Positions 1 through 7,014 of a stretch of DNA of 12,013 nt are shown here, one piece after another. A program made the translations under genes and the position numbers. A model generated the notes under the pieces. The model made no database searches. It saw only the letters and a program-made list of their open reading frames with translations, and was not told where the DNA came from. Each line of letters opens with the position of its first letter. Position 1 is the stretch's first letter. The stretch is taken from the NCBI GenBank assembly GCA_035702985.1, contig DASSZD010000166.1, forward strand, positions 1-12,013, in the 5' to 3' direction. The DNA is from JAKAXG01 sp035702985. GTDB lineage: Bacteria; Actinomycetota; Acidimicrobiia; Acidimicrobiales; Palsa-688.

Positions 1-9
1 GGCGGTCAT
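1..9 (-). CDS. Possible start of the gene downstream of flgE (partial)
   Basis: An ATG at 9-7 opens a frame reading Met-Thr-Ala before the window ends, 16 bases after the flgE stop. No convincing Shine-Dalgarno sequence is visible in the spacer. The close same-strand spacing suggests that the operon continues. In other actinobacterial flagellar loci the next genes are often flbD, motA and motB, but three codons cannot identify anything, and the ATG could be chance. Confidence 0.25.
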
Positions 10-25
10 GGGGCGCCGTCAGCCG

Positions 26-1339
26 CTATGCCATCTGGGTCAGGGCCTGCAGGTTGGTGGCGGTGGTGGACACCACCTTGGTGTTGGCCTGGTAGGCCTC
101 CTGGGCCACGATCAGATCGGTCAGCTGGGTGGCCAGATCCACGTTCGATCCCTCCAGGCTGCCGCCCACCAGGGTGCCCCGGCCGCCGGTGCCGGGGGTG
201 CCCACGTTGGGGGCCCCCGAGTTGGCGGTGGACCGGTACATCAGGCCGCCCTGGTCGGCCAGGCCGCCCGGGTTGGAGAAGGTGGCCAGGGCCATCTGGC
301 CCAGGGCCAGGCTCTTGCCGTTGGTGAAGGACCCGGTGATGACCCCGTCGGGGCCGATGGCGAAGCTGGCCAGGGACCCCGAGGCGTAGCCGTCGGTCTG
401 GGCGGTGAGGCTGGAAGGGGCCACGTACTGGGTCAGGGACCCCGACCCGTTGATGCCGGGGAACTGGATGCTCCAGGTGTCACCGGACGGGAAGGTGTAA
501 CCGGCCGGCATGGTCGGCGTCAGGGTGTAGGGGCCGGGCCCGGACACGGCGGTGCCGTTGAGCGAGGTCAGCTGCCCGGTGGACGAGTCGAAGGCCACGT
601 TGACCCCCGAACCGGAGAACAGGTTCTCCGCGCTGCCGGGGTTGGCCGGGTCCGGGACGCTTCCCTGCATGGTCCACTGGTTGGCCTTGCCGGTCACCGG
701 GGTGAAGGTGAAGGTCACCGGTATGGCGTTGCCCAGGGCGTCGTAGGTGTTCTGGGTGACGGTGACCGGGTTGGGCTGGGAGGCCGGGTTGCCGCTCCAG
801 GCCGGCAGGTTGCCCCCCAGGGTGAGCTTCTGGGTGGCCAGGGCCGGCATGGTCATGCCCTGGTTGATGGCGACCGGGCCGGTGGGGGCGTTGGTGCTGA
901 TTACCCCCTGGGCGGAGGCCGTCCACCCCTGGATGAGCCCGCCGCCGGCGGTGGCCAGGTTGCCGTTGGCGTCCACGATCAGGTTGCCGGCCCGGGTGTA
1001 CTCGGTCTGGCCGTTCTGCACGGCCACCAGGAACCCGGATCCCTGGATGGCCACATCCGTTGGCTGGTTGGTCTGGAGCAGCGCTCCCTGCGACTGGTTG
1101 TTGCTCACCGCGCCGATGCGCACACCGGTGCCGATGGCGATGGGGTTGACGCCGGCCCCCTGGTTGTTGGGCAGCGGGGCGGCGGCGCCGGCGATCTGCT
1201 CGGCCAGGAGATCGGTGAAGTTGGCCGACTCGGCCTTGTAGCCGACGGTGTTGGCGTTGGCCACGTTGTTGCCGACCACATCGAGATAGGTCTGGTTGGC
1301 CTCGATGCCGGACACGGCGGAGATGAGGGACTGCTCCAT
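26..1339 (-). CDS. flgE: Flagellar hook protein FlgE
   Basis: Structural subunit of the hook, the flexible joint between rod and filament, exported by the flagellar type III system. The 437-residue protein has the rod/hook family N-terminus with NVANANTVGYK at residues 25-35. A hook body follows, including TYDALGNAIPVTFTF near residues 198-212, typical of the FlgE D2 region. The C-terminal helix has NVDLATQLTDLIVAQEAYQAN and ends in NLQALTQMA. Length is within the FlgE range; FlgG is usually nearer 260 residues. The ATG at 1339 has an AGAAAGGA Shine-Dalgarno at 1358-1351 with 11 bases of spacing. It follows flgD by 40 bases, the longest gap in the operon, so it has its own ribosome entry. The stop is TAG at 28-26. 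FlgD acts as its assembly cap, and FliK sets the final hook length. Confidence 0.95.
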   Translation of the reverse strand: MEQSLISAVSGIEANQTYLDVVGNNVANANTVGYKAESANFTDLLAEQIAGAAAPLPNNQGAGVNPIAIGTGVRIGAVSNNQSQGALLQTNQPTDVAIQGSGFLVAVQNGQTEYTRAGNLIVDANGNLATAGGGLIQGWTASAQGVISTNAPTGPVAINQGMTMPALATQKLTLGGNLPAWSGNPASQPNPVTVTQNTYDALGNAIPVTFTFTPVTGKANQWTMQGSVPDPANPGSAENLFSGSGVNVAFDSSTGQLTSLNGTAVSGPGPYTLTPTMPAGYTFPSGDTWSIQFPGINGSGSLTQYVAPSSLTAQTDGYASGSLASFAIGPDGVITGSFTNGKSLALGQMALATFSNPGGLADQGGLMYRSTANSGAPNVGTPGTGGRGTLVGGSLEGSNVDLATQLTDLIVAQEAYQANTKVVSTTATNLQALTQMA

Positions 1340-1350
1340 GGTTCTTGGGT

Positions 1351-1358
1351 TCCTTTCT
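1351..1358 (-). promoter_or_regulatory. Ribosome binding site of flgE
   Basis: AGAAAGGA read on the minus strand, 11 bases before the flgE ATG. It lies in the 40-base flgD-flgE spacer and supports the ATG at 1339 as the start. Since flgE must be made in large amounts compared with its neighbours, an independent site fits, but that last point is inference. Confidence 0.6.
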
Positions 1359-1379
1359 GCGAAGCTGGTGTGGGGCCGA

Positions 1380-1853
1380 TCAGGCGACGGTGGACGTCGA
1401 GGTGGATGTGGGGGACGGCGAGGTGGCCTGGTAGACCCGGGTCACGGCGTCGAGGGCGATGCTGGTGGTGGCGGTGGGGTCGCCCGGAGAGGCCGACAGC
1501 TGGAGCTGCGGGGCCCCGGAGGAGCTGAGCAGCACCCCGGTGACCGTGCCGCTGACCGCCTTGCCGTCCGACCCGTTGCCGCTGACGGTGCGGCCGATCA
1601 TCGAGTCGGCGGCCACCGTCTGCTCCTCGGCGTTGAGCGAGGTCTGCGACTGCACCGCCGTCAGCTGGGCGATCTCGGTCATGAACGACGTGGGGTCGGT
1701 GGGGTTGTCGGGGTTCTGGTTCTTGAGCTGGGCCACCAGCAGCTTGAGGAAGGTCTGGGAGTTGTCCAGCTGGTTGAGGCCGGCCGCCTGGCCGGTGGAC
1801 GACCCGGGGGCGGAGGCCGCCGAGCCGGCGGTGGTGGGGTTCACGTAGGACAA
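1380..1853 (-). CDS. flgD: Flagellar hook capping protein FlgD (short form)
   Basis: Scaffold that caps the growing hook and lets FlgE subunits assemble. With the TTG start at 1853 the protein is 157 residues. It contains the family hallmark FLKLLVAQLKNQNPDNPTDP at residues 35-54, followed by SFMTEIAQLTAVQS. A beta-rich segment with SMIGRTVSG and IALDAVTRVY corresponds to the tudor-like part. The Ig-like insertion of the long proteobacterial FlgD is absent, as in short Gram-positive FlgD. The tail is a Ser/Thr/Pro stretch, TSPSPTSTSTSTVA. The frame stays open upstream into fliK, but that extension reads as Arg-rich shadow protein. A GAGGAG Shine-Dalgarno lies 10 bases before the TTG, which is therefore preferred. 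A GTG two codons further on, before NPTT, would be the main alternative. The stop is TGA at 1382-1380. Confidence 0.92.
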   Translation of the reverse strand: MSYVNPTTAGSAASAPGSSTGQAAGLNQLDNSQTFLKLLVAQLKNQNPDNPTDPTSFMTEIAQLTAVQSQTSLNAEEQTVAADSMIGRTVSGNGSDGKAVSGTVTGVLLSSSGAPQLQLSASPGDPTATTSIALDAVTRVYQATSPSPTSTSTSTVA

Positions 1854-1863
1854 AGGACCATCA

Positions 1864-1869
1864 CTCCTC
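1864..1869 (-). promoter_or_regulatory. Ribosome binding site that decides the flgD start
   Basis: GAGGAG on the minus strand overlaps the fliK TGA stop (TGAGGAG) and lies 10 bases before the TTG at 1853. No in-frame ATG exists between the fliK stop and the conserved FlgD region until residue 58. The site is the main reason for choosing a TTG start for flgD. Confidence 0.6.
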
Positions 1870-3418
1870 AGAGGCGGATGTCGACGGATGAGACGCTGCG
1901 GGTGGCGGCGGGCGCCGGGGACGGGACCGGGCCGGCATCGACGGTCTCGCCAGGGGCGGGACCGCCCGCCGCCGTGGACAGGAATCCCGGTCCGGGGTGC
2001 CCGCCGCCGGGCGCCCCGCCGGTCCCGTTGCCGGACATCCACACGGTGGCCTGCTGGCCGCCGGCCTCCAGCTGCTGGCGCAGATCCGGCAGAGCGGCGG
2101 TCAGCGCCTGCCGGCCGGCCGGGTTGGCGGCGGCCAGCTCCACCACGATGTGATCCCCCCGGACCATGACGGTGGCGTCCACAGTGCCGAGATCGTCGGG
2201 GTGCAGCCGCAGGCTGATCTGGTGGGCGCCCATGGCGCTGCGCAGCGGGCCCAGGATGTTGACCAGCTGGGCGGCCGGGGTGGGCGGCGGCGGCAGCGGG
2301 GCGGCGGGGGCCGGGGCGGCGTGGGGTGCGGTCCCCGTGGCGTGCCCCGGCACGGTGGGTGTCACGGCCATGGGCAGGCCGGCCGCGGTCAGGTCGGCGG
2401 TCGGGACCGGGGCGGGGGCGGTTCCCGCACCGGCGGTGTCGGGCCGGCCGGGACTGCCGGCGCCGGCCGGGCCGGGACCGGTGCCGGGCGCCGGGACCCG
2501 GCCGGGCGCACCCGGGGCGGGTCCGGGCCGGTCGGCGGGGGCCCCCGACGCCGACGTGCTCCGGGCGACAGCCGGCCCCAGCGGCGATCCGGGCGGGGCG
2601 GCCGCAGCCGCCCGGGAGTGGCCGGATGCAACGGTGGCGCCGGCGGCGGGAGCGGGGGCGGAGGCAGCAGAGCGATCCGGGCCCGGGCCGGGCCGGGTGG
2701 CGGCCGCCGCGCCGGCGGTGGCATCGGCCGCAGCTGCACCATCAGGGACGGCGCCGCCTGAGGCCCGGCCCGGTGCCCCGGCCGAACCCGCGCTCCCGGA
2801 ACGGCCGGTAGAACCGGCGTCAGCCGCACCGGCGGCCCCGTTGCCGCCGGCAGAGCCGGCGTCAGCCACATCCGCGCTCCCGGCGGCGCCGGCCGAGCCA
2901 GCGTCAGCCACATCCGCGCTCCCCGGACGGCCGGCAGAACCGGCGTCAGCCGCATTTGCGGTCCCGGCGGCGCCGGCCGGGCCGGGGGCAGCGGCCTTCC
3001 CGGGCAGGCCGGCCGGGCCGCCGTCGGCGGTCTCCGCGCCGGGGCGGGCGGCCGCACCGCCGTGGGCCGGGGTTGACGGCCCGGCCGGCGACCGGCCGGT
3101 GGCTGCTGCTCCAGTGGCCCCGGGATCGGACGGGGACGGCCCCTCAGCCGACGGGGCCGATCCTTTTTCCTGACCGGAATCGGCGTTGCGGGCCCGGGCT
3201 CCGGACGGCTCCACGGCAGTGACATGGCCGGGGCCGGGGCGGACCGGGGAATGGGCGTCGGGGGCCGGGGGCGGGGGCGGGGCGGCGGCGGCCGCGGTGG
3301 CCACCGTGAGGGCGGACCCGAAGTCGTCGTGGTGGCCGTGGCCCCCGTGGCGGGCCCTGGACGGGGCCGGCGGGGCGACCATGGCGAGCTGGGGGGACTC
3401 GACCGGGGCCGGGCTCAC
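1868..3418 (-). CDS. fliK: Flagellar hook-length control protein FliK
   Basis: Secreted ruler protein that measures the hook and switches the export gate from hook to filament substrates. The GTG start at 3418 shares GTGA with the stop of the preceding hydrolase gene and gives 516 residues. The frame is open further upstream, but only as a shadow of that gene. The conserved FliK C-terminal domain (Flg_hook type) spans about residues 385-462. It includes ISLRLHPDDLGTVDATVMVR at 401-420 and the ARxALxxxLPxLRxxLExxG-like stretch at 434-453. Residues 1-380 are low complexity, rich in Ala, Gly, Pro and Ser, as expected for the extended ruler part. They contain a Gly/His-rich patch (residues 24-30) and a 14-residue tandem repeat at 157-212. 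Only the C-terminal domain identifies the gene; the body would give poor alignments. The SD before GTG is weak, which fits translational coupling. The stop is TGA at 1870-1868. Confidence 0.88.
   Translation of the reverse strand: MSPAPVESPQLAMVAPPAPSRARHGGHGHHDDFGSALTVATAAAAAPPPPPAPDAHSPVRPGPGHVTAVEPSGARARNADSGQEKGSAPSAEGPSPSDPGATGAAATGRSPAGPSTPAHGGAAARPGAETADGGPAGLPGKAAAPGPAGAAGTANAADAGSAGRPGSADVADAGSAGAAGSADVADAGSAGGNGAAGAADAGSTGRSGSAGSAGAPGRASGGAVPDGAAAADATAGAAAATRPGPGPDRSAASAPAPAAGATVASGHSRAAAAAPPGSPLGPAVARSTSASGAPADRPGPAPGAPGRVPAPGTGPGPAGAGSPGRPDTAGAGTAPAPVPTADLTAAGLPMAVTPTVPGHATGTAPHAAPAPAAPLPPPPTPAAQLVNILGPLRSAMGAHQISLRLHPDDLGTVDATVMVRGDHIVVELAAANPAGRQALTAALPDLRQQLEAGGQQATVWMSGNGTGGAPGGGHPGPGFLSTAAGGPAPGETVDAGPVPSPAPAATRSVSSVDIRL
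2783..2950 (-). repeat. 42-bp in-frame tandem repeat inside fliK (4 clear copies)
   Basis: Plus-strand copies of the core GAACCGGCGTCAGCC, or GAGCCGGCGTCAGCC and close variants, begin at 2811, 2853, 2895 and 2937, exactly 42 bases apart. A decayed copy is recognisable at 2979. The unit encodes 14 residues, ADAGSAGxxGSADV, at FliK residues 157-170, 171-184, 185-198 and 199-212. Because 42 is a multiple of three, gain or loss of units would keep the frame and change FliK length. Confidence 0.85.
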
Positions 3419-4581
3419 AGCACACCCACCGGGCCGGCCTGGCGCAGCATGGAGGTGATGCTGGCCACGTAGCCCTGGGTCTCGGGGTAGGGGGGCACCC
3501 CGCCGTAGCTGGACACCGCCCCCGGCCCGGCGTTGTAGGCAGCCAGCGCCATGGGCACGGACCCGCCGTAGTCGTGGAGGTAGCCGCTGAGCAGCTGGGC
3601 CGCCCCGTCGATGGCCGACGCCGGGTCGAACGGCGACACCCCGAGGCCGGCCGCGGTGGCCGGCATCATCTGCATCAGCCCCTGGGCGCCGGCGCCGCTG
3701 ACCGCCCCGGGCTGGAACCCGGACTCCTGCTTGGCCACGGCCGCCAGCAGGACCGGGTCGATGCCGTAGCGCTGCCCGGCCGCCGCGAACAACGGCTGGA
3801 GGGCGGGGGGCACACCCAGGCGGTCCATGCCGGGCGACGTGGAGGCCCCGCCCGGAGGGAGGCCGGCCAGCCCGGCCTCGGTGAGGGTGCCGTAGGACGA
3901 CCCCGCCGGGCCGGGCAGGATCCGCCGGATGGCCACCGGGGTGCCGACCGGGTCGACCCGCACCACGGTGCCGGTGTGGGGGGCGTCGATCATCTGGCCG
4001 TTGCCGATGTAGATGCCCACATGTCCCGGGCCGGACGCGCCCGGCTCGAAGAACACCAGGTCGCCGGGCCGGGCGTCGGCCAGGCTGGCCACCGGCGTGC
4101 CGGCGGTGGCCTGCTCCTGGCTGGTGCGCGGCAGCTGCACGCCGAGGTCGGAGTACACCCGCTGCACCAGGCCCGAGCAGTCCAGGCCGGTGGCCGGGTC
4201 GGTGCCGCCCCACTGGTAGGGGACGCCCAGGTACCGCTGGGCGTCGGTCACCACCGCCTCGCCCGGCACCCCGGCGGCGTAGACGGGCTGGCCGGCGGCG
4301 TAGACCGGGGCGTCGGCCACGGCGGAGGCCTGGAGGGGGGCGGCCGTCCCGGTGTCCAGCAGGGCGGTGGTGGACAGGGCCGCGCCGCCGGGCGAGGTGA
4401 CTGGGGTGGGCGCCGGGGGGACGGCACCGGTGTTGATGGCCGCCATGTCGGAGTTGACCTGGGCCAGCACCGCGGCGAACTGCCCGCTCGGCGCGGCGGT
4501 GGCCAGTTGGGCCCCCAGGTCGCTCAGCCCGGCGGTGGCGGCGTGCACCGCTCCGATGGTGGCCGTGGGGTCGAAGCTCAC
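3415..4581 (-). CDS. Flagellar-locus peptidoglycan hydrolase: NlpC/P60 endopeptidase fused to SLT lytic transglycosylase
   Basis: Predicted bifunctional wall hydrolase of 388 residues (GTG start at 4581, overlapping the fliJ stop by GTGA). Residues 1-50 form an Ala-rich helical leader with QFAAVLAQV at 34-42. A linker follows with the repeat PVYAAG at 92-97 and 99-104. The NlpC/P60 domain spans about 108-222, with the nucleophile in GLDCSGLVQ (Cys135) and the base in GHVGIYIGNG (His187). Asp199 in MIDAPHTG is a possible third residue. The SLT domain spans about 263-380, with catalytic Glu286 in AVAKQESGF, then GLMQMMPATA (301-310) and ALAAYNAGPGAV (345-356). The first domain would cut peptide stems and the second glycan strands. 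No Sec signal peptide or membrane segment is visible. A place between fliJ and fliK suggests a role in rod passage through the wall, like FlgJ, whose domains are different. Domain calls are secure; the flagellar role is inferred from context. Confidence 0.9.
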   Translation of the reverse strand: MSFDPTATIGAVHAATAGLSDLGAQLATAAPSGQFAAVLAQVNSDMAAINTGAVPPAPTPVTSPGGAALSTTALLDTGTAAPLQASAVADAPVYAAGQPVYAAGVPGEAVVTDAQRYLGVPYQWGGTDPATGLDCSGLVQRVYSDLGVQLPRTSQEQATAGTPVASLADARPGDLVFFEPGASGPGHVGIYIGNGQMIDAPHTGTVVRVDPVGTPVAIRRILPGPAGSSYGTLTEAGLAGLPPGGASTSPGMDRLGVPPALQPLFAAAGQRYGIDPVLLAAVAKQESGFQPGAVSGAGAQGLMQMMPATAAGLGVSPFDPASAIDGAAQLLSGYLHDYGGSVPMALAAYNAGPGAVSSYGGVPPYPETQGYVASITSMLRQAGPVGVL

Positions 4582-5027
4582 AGCGCTTCCCGTTCGGCCG
4601 CGGTCTCCGCCGACCAGCGGGCGGCCACCACGTCGTCCACGGCCCGGGCCTCGTCGCGCAGGGCCTCCGCCGCCCACTCCGAGCGGCGCCGTTCGTCCAG
4701 GCGCTCCAGGGACGCCACCTGCTTGCCGGCCTCCACCCACGCCGCGTACAGGGTGGCGGCCTGCACCTCGGCCTGGGCCACCGCCCGGTGGGCCCGCTCG
4801 ACCGACTCGGCCATGCGCATCTCCTGGGCCCGGCGGGCGGCGAAGGTGTCGCGGTCAGTGACCCCGCCGGCGACGGCCACGGCCCGGTACGCGTCGACAG
4901 CGGCCCGGTGGGCCGATCGGGCCCGTTGCACCTGATGGTTGGCGTCGGCCAGCCGCTGGCGGGCCACGTCCTCCTGGGCCCGCCGGGCCCGCAGCGCCGA
5001 CTCCAGCCCGAACCGGTAGCGCCTCAC
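4578..5027 (-). CDS. fliJ: Flagellar export protein FliJ
   Basis: Central stalk and general chaperone of the FliH-FliI-FliJ export ATPase; it inserts into the FliI ring and contacts the export gate. The GTG start at 5027 overlaps the fliI stop (GTGA) and gives 149 residues, the usual FliJ size. It begins MRRYRFGLESALRARRAQED, matching the family pattern of an N-terminal F-x-L-x-x-x-L-x-x-R-x-x-x-E. The rest is almost entirely alpha-helical heptad-like sequence rich in Ala, Arg and Glu, as expected for the two-helix coiled coil. An open frame continues upstream to 6152 but is only a shadow of fliI. FliJ is poorly conserved, so the call rests on the N-terminal pattern, the coiled-coil character and the position directly after fliI. 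The stop is TGA at 4580-4578. Confidence 0.85.
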   Translation of the reverse strand: MRRYRFGLESALRARRAQEDVARQRLADANHQVQRARSAHRAAVDAYRAVAVAGGVTDRDTFAARRAQEMRMAESVERAHRAVAQAEVQAATLYAAWVEAGKQVASLERLDERRRSEWAAEALRDEARAVDDVVAARWSAETAAEREAL

Positions 5028-6352
5028 CCGGCCACCGCCTGGTCGGGGTCGGACACGGCGTCGGCCAGCAGCCGCCACGCCTCCGCGGCAGGGGGCGTGA
5101 CCGACTTGTCCTGGCGCAGGAACCCGTCGATGCGGTCCTTGAGGCGCACCGCCCGGTCCACCAGCGGGTTGGCGCCGGCCACGTAGGCGCCGATCTCGAT
5201 CAGGTCCCGGGTGTCGCGGTAGGCGGCCAGCAGCCGGCGCACCTCGGCGGTCAGGGCCCGCTGGTCCGGGGTGGTGATGGCCGGCTCCACCCGCGAGATG
5301 GAGTCCAGCACCTCGATGCTGGGGAAGTGACCGGAGGTGGCCAGGCGCCGGGACAGCACCACGTGGCCGTCCAGGATGGAGCGGGCGGCGTCGGCGATGG
5401 GCTCGTTCATGTCGTCGCCCTCCACCAGCACGGTGTAGAGGCCGGTGATGGAGCCCACCTCGCCAGCCCCGGCCCGTTCCAGCAGGCGGGGCAGCACCGA
5501 GAACACCGACGGCGGGTAACCCCGGGTGGCGGGCGGCTCGCCGGCCGACAGGCCGACCTCGCGCTGGGCCATGGCGAAGCGGGTCAGGGAGTCCATCATC
5601 AGCACCACGTCCCGGCCCTGGTCCCGGAACCACTCGGCGATGCGGGTGGCGGTGAAGGCGGCCCGGATGCGGACCATGGCCGGCTCGTCGGAGGTGGCCA
5701 CCACCACCACCGAGCGGGCCAGGCCCTCGGGGCCCAGGTCGTGCTGGATGAACTCGTTGACCTCCCGGCCCCGCTCGCCGACCAGGGCCAGCACCGACAC
5801 CGCGGCGTCGGTGCCGCGGGCGATCATGGACAGCAGGCTGGACTTGCCCACCCCGGACCCGGCGAAGATCCCCAGCCGCTGGCCCCGCCCGCACGGGATC
5901 ATGGTGTCCATGGCCTTGACCCCCAGGGCCAGCTGGCGGTCCACCAGGTCCCGCCGCAGCGGGTGGGGGGCCGCCCCGTCCACCGACACCGACTCCCAGT
6001 CGCCGGTGACGGGCAGGCCGTCGATGGGGCGGCCCAGGCCGTCCACCACCCGGCCCAGCAGGCCGGTGCCGACCATCAACGGCAGGGGTCCGCCCACCGC
6101 TTCCACCCGGTCGCCGAAACGCACCCCGGTCAGGTCCCCGAGCGGCATGCACGCCAGGGTGGAACCCTCCACGGCCACCACCTCTGCGTCGAGCACGCCG
6201 CCGGCCCGGAAGATGCGCAGGGCGTCGCCGACGGCGGCCGGAACCCCGTCCACCTCGATGCGCAGGCCCAGCAGCCGGGTGACGTGCCCGGACCGGTGGG
6301 GGCCCATGGCGGCGACCATCCGCTCCTGGAGGGGGGTGGGGATGACGGTCAC
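5024..6352 (-). CDS. fliI: Flagellum-specific export ATPase FliI
   Basis: ATPase of the flagellar type III export apparatus, homologous to the F1 beta subunit; it forms a hexamer below the export gate. The protein has 442 residues. An N-terminal beta-barrel ends near residue 95. The P-loop AGSGVGKS is at 164-171, the catalytic-Glu motif VGERGREVNEF at 191-201 (Glu193), and Walker B VVLMMDSLTRFAMAQREVGL at 249-268 with Asp254. The stretch GEPPATRGYPPSVF follows at 271-284. ERAGAGEVGSIT and EGDDMNEPIAD further on are typical of FliI/SctN rather than of F1 beta. The GTG at 6352 overlaps the fliH stop (GTGA) and has a very strong GAGGAGGAGG Shine-Dalgarno at 6366-6357. A longer frame from 6514 exists but its first 54 residues are Arg/Gly/Pro-rich shadow. 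The stop is TGA at 5026-5024. Confidence 0.97.
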   Translation of the reverse strand: MTVIPTPLQERMVAAMGPHRSGHVTRLLGLRIEVDGVPAAVGDALRIFRAGGVLDAEVVAVEGSTLACMPLGDLTGVRFGDRVEAVGGPLPLMVGTGLLGRVVDGLGRPIDGLPVTGDWESVSVDGAAPHPLRRDLVDRQLALGVKAMDTMIPCGRGQRLGIFAGSGVGKSSLLSMIARGTDAAVSVLALVGERGREVNEFIQHDLGPEGLARSVVVVATSDEPAMVRIRAAFTATRIAEWFRDQGRDVVLMMDSLTRFAMAQREVGLSAGEPPATRGYPPSVFSVLPRLLERAGAGEVGSITGLYTVLVEGDDMNEPIADAARSILDGHVVLSRRLATSGHFPSIEVLDSISRVEPAITTPDQRALTAEVRRLLAAYRDTRDLIEIGAYVAGANPLVDRAVRLKDRIDGFLRQDKSVTPPAAEAWRLLADAVSDPDQAVAG

Positions 6353-7014
6353 GCCACCTCCTCCTCGCCGATCAGACCGAGGGCGGGGGCGGCGTCGGGG
6401 TACACCTCGGCCAGCACCTCGCGGACCCTCTGCATGGCCGCTCCGAGCTGGGTGTCGATCCGGGCCGGGCCGGCCTGGATCACGCATCCGCCGGCCTCCA
6501 CCCGGGGGTCGCACACCACCTTCACGTCGCCGTCGGTGACCAGGCCGTCCAGGTCGTCCACGCTGACCGGGTCGTTGGGGTTGATGCGGACCACCAGGTC
6601 GTGGCCCTCCGGGGCCAGGGCCAGGGCCCGCGCCACCGCGTCCAGGGCCGGACGGCCGAGCGCCAGTTCCCGCTGCAGGAACGCCGCGGCCAGGTCGTGG
6701 GCCAGCCCGGCCGCCTCCTCGGCGGCCACCGCCACGGCCTCCCGGCGGGCCTCGGCCACGTCCCGGGCGGCCTGCACCAGGGCGTCGGCCACCCGCCGCA
6801 ACTGGGCGGCCCGGCCGGCCGCCTCGGCCGCCGACATCTCCTCGACGGCCGCCCGGTAGCCCTCCTCGCGGGCCCGCTCGATCATCTCGGCCACGCTGGA
6901 TCCCCCCGGGCCCGGGCCGGTGCCGGGCGCCTGGACCAGGATGGCGGCCGTGGGGGCCGCCGCCCCGTCGCCGCCGCGCAGGATCCGGCGGTGGTGGGAC
7001 CTAGACGAACTCAT
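6349..7014 (-). CDS. fliH: Flagellar assembly protein FliH
   Basis: Regulator of FliI that tethers the ATPase to the C-ring. The protein has 221 residues, the typical FliH length. The first 40 residues are a flexible Gly/Pro/Ala segment. A long helix follows, beginning VAEMIERAREEGYRAAVEEM at about 41-60, with the spaced small residues seen in FliH/YscL helices. The C-terminal domain contains DLVVRINPNDPVSVDDL and KVVCDPRVEAGGCVIQAGPA, equivalent to the FliH/V-ATPase E-subunit fold with its 'GGC-x-I-x-T/A' stretch. The ATG at 7014 has GAGGGG at 7025-7020, 5 bases upstream, so the gene overlaps the end of fliG by 14 bases, the only long overlap in the operon. The stop is TGA at 6351-6349, inside the GTGA shared with fliI. 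Confidence 0.92.
   Translation of the reverse strand: MSSSRSHHRRILRGGDGAAAPTAAILVQAPGTGPGPGGSSVAEMIERAREEGYRAAVEEMSAAEAAGRAAQLRRVADALVQAARDVAEARREAVAVAAEEAAGLAHDLAAAFLQRELALGRPALDAVARALALAPEGHDLVVRINPNDPVSVDDLDGLVTDGDVKVVCDPRVEAGGCVIQAGPARIDTQLGAAMQRVREVLAEVYPDAAPALGLIGEEEVA

Noticed and set aside
8..1528. 506-residue plus-strand open frame antisense to flgE
   Set aside because: Gly/Val/His/Arg-rich low-complexity translation with no domain; a shadow of high-G+C codon usage opposite a clear flgE gene.
1841..1861. Six-codon ATG mini-frame overlapping the flgD start, a possible leader peptide
   Set aside because: Its ATG lies only two bases after GAGGAG, too close for good initiation, and nothing else suggests a leader or attenuator.
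1380..2042. 220-residue version of FlgD beginning inside fliK
   Set aside because: The extra residues are Arg-rich shadow of the fliK C-terminal end; the TTG at 1853 has a good SD and leaves a normal short FlgD.
2166..3173. 335-residue Ala/Pro/Gly-rich plus-strand frame opposite fliK
   Set aside because: It mirrors the low-complexity fliK region; no conserved motif, and the fliK C-terminal domain on the other strand is convincing.
1868..4213. Longer 781-residue version of FliK reaching back across the hydrolase gene
   Set aside because: The added N-terminal part is a frame-shifted shadow of the NlpC/P60-SLT gene; the GTG with GTGA overlap at 3418 fits the operon pattern.
5327..6859. 510-residue plus-strand open frame opposite fliI and fliH
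   Set aside because: Translation rich in His, Gly and Gln without domains; antisense of strongly conserved fliI.
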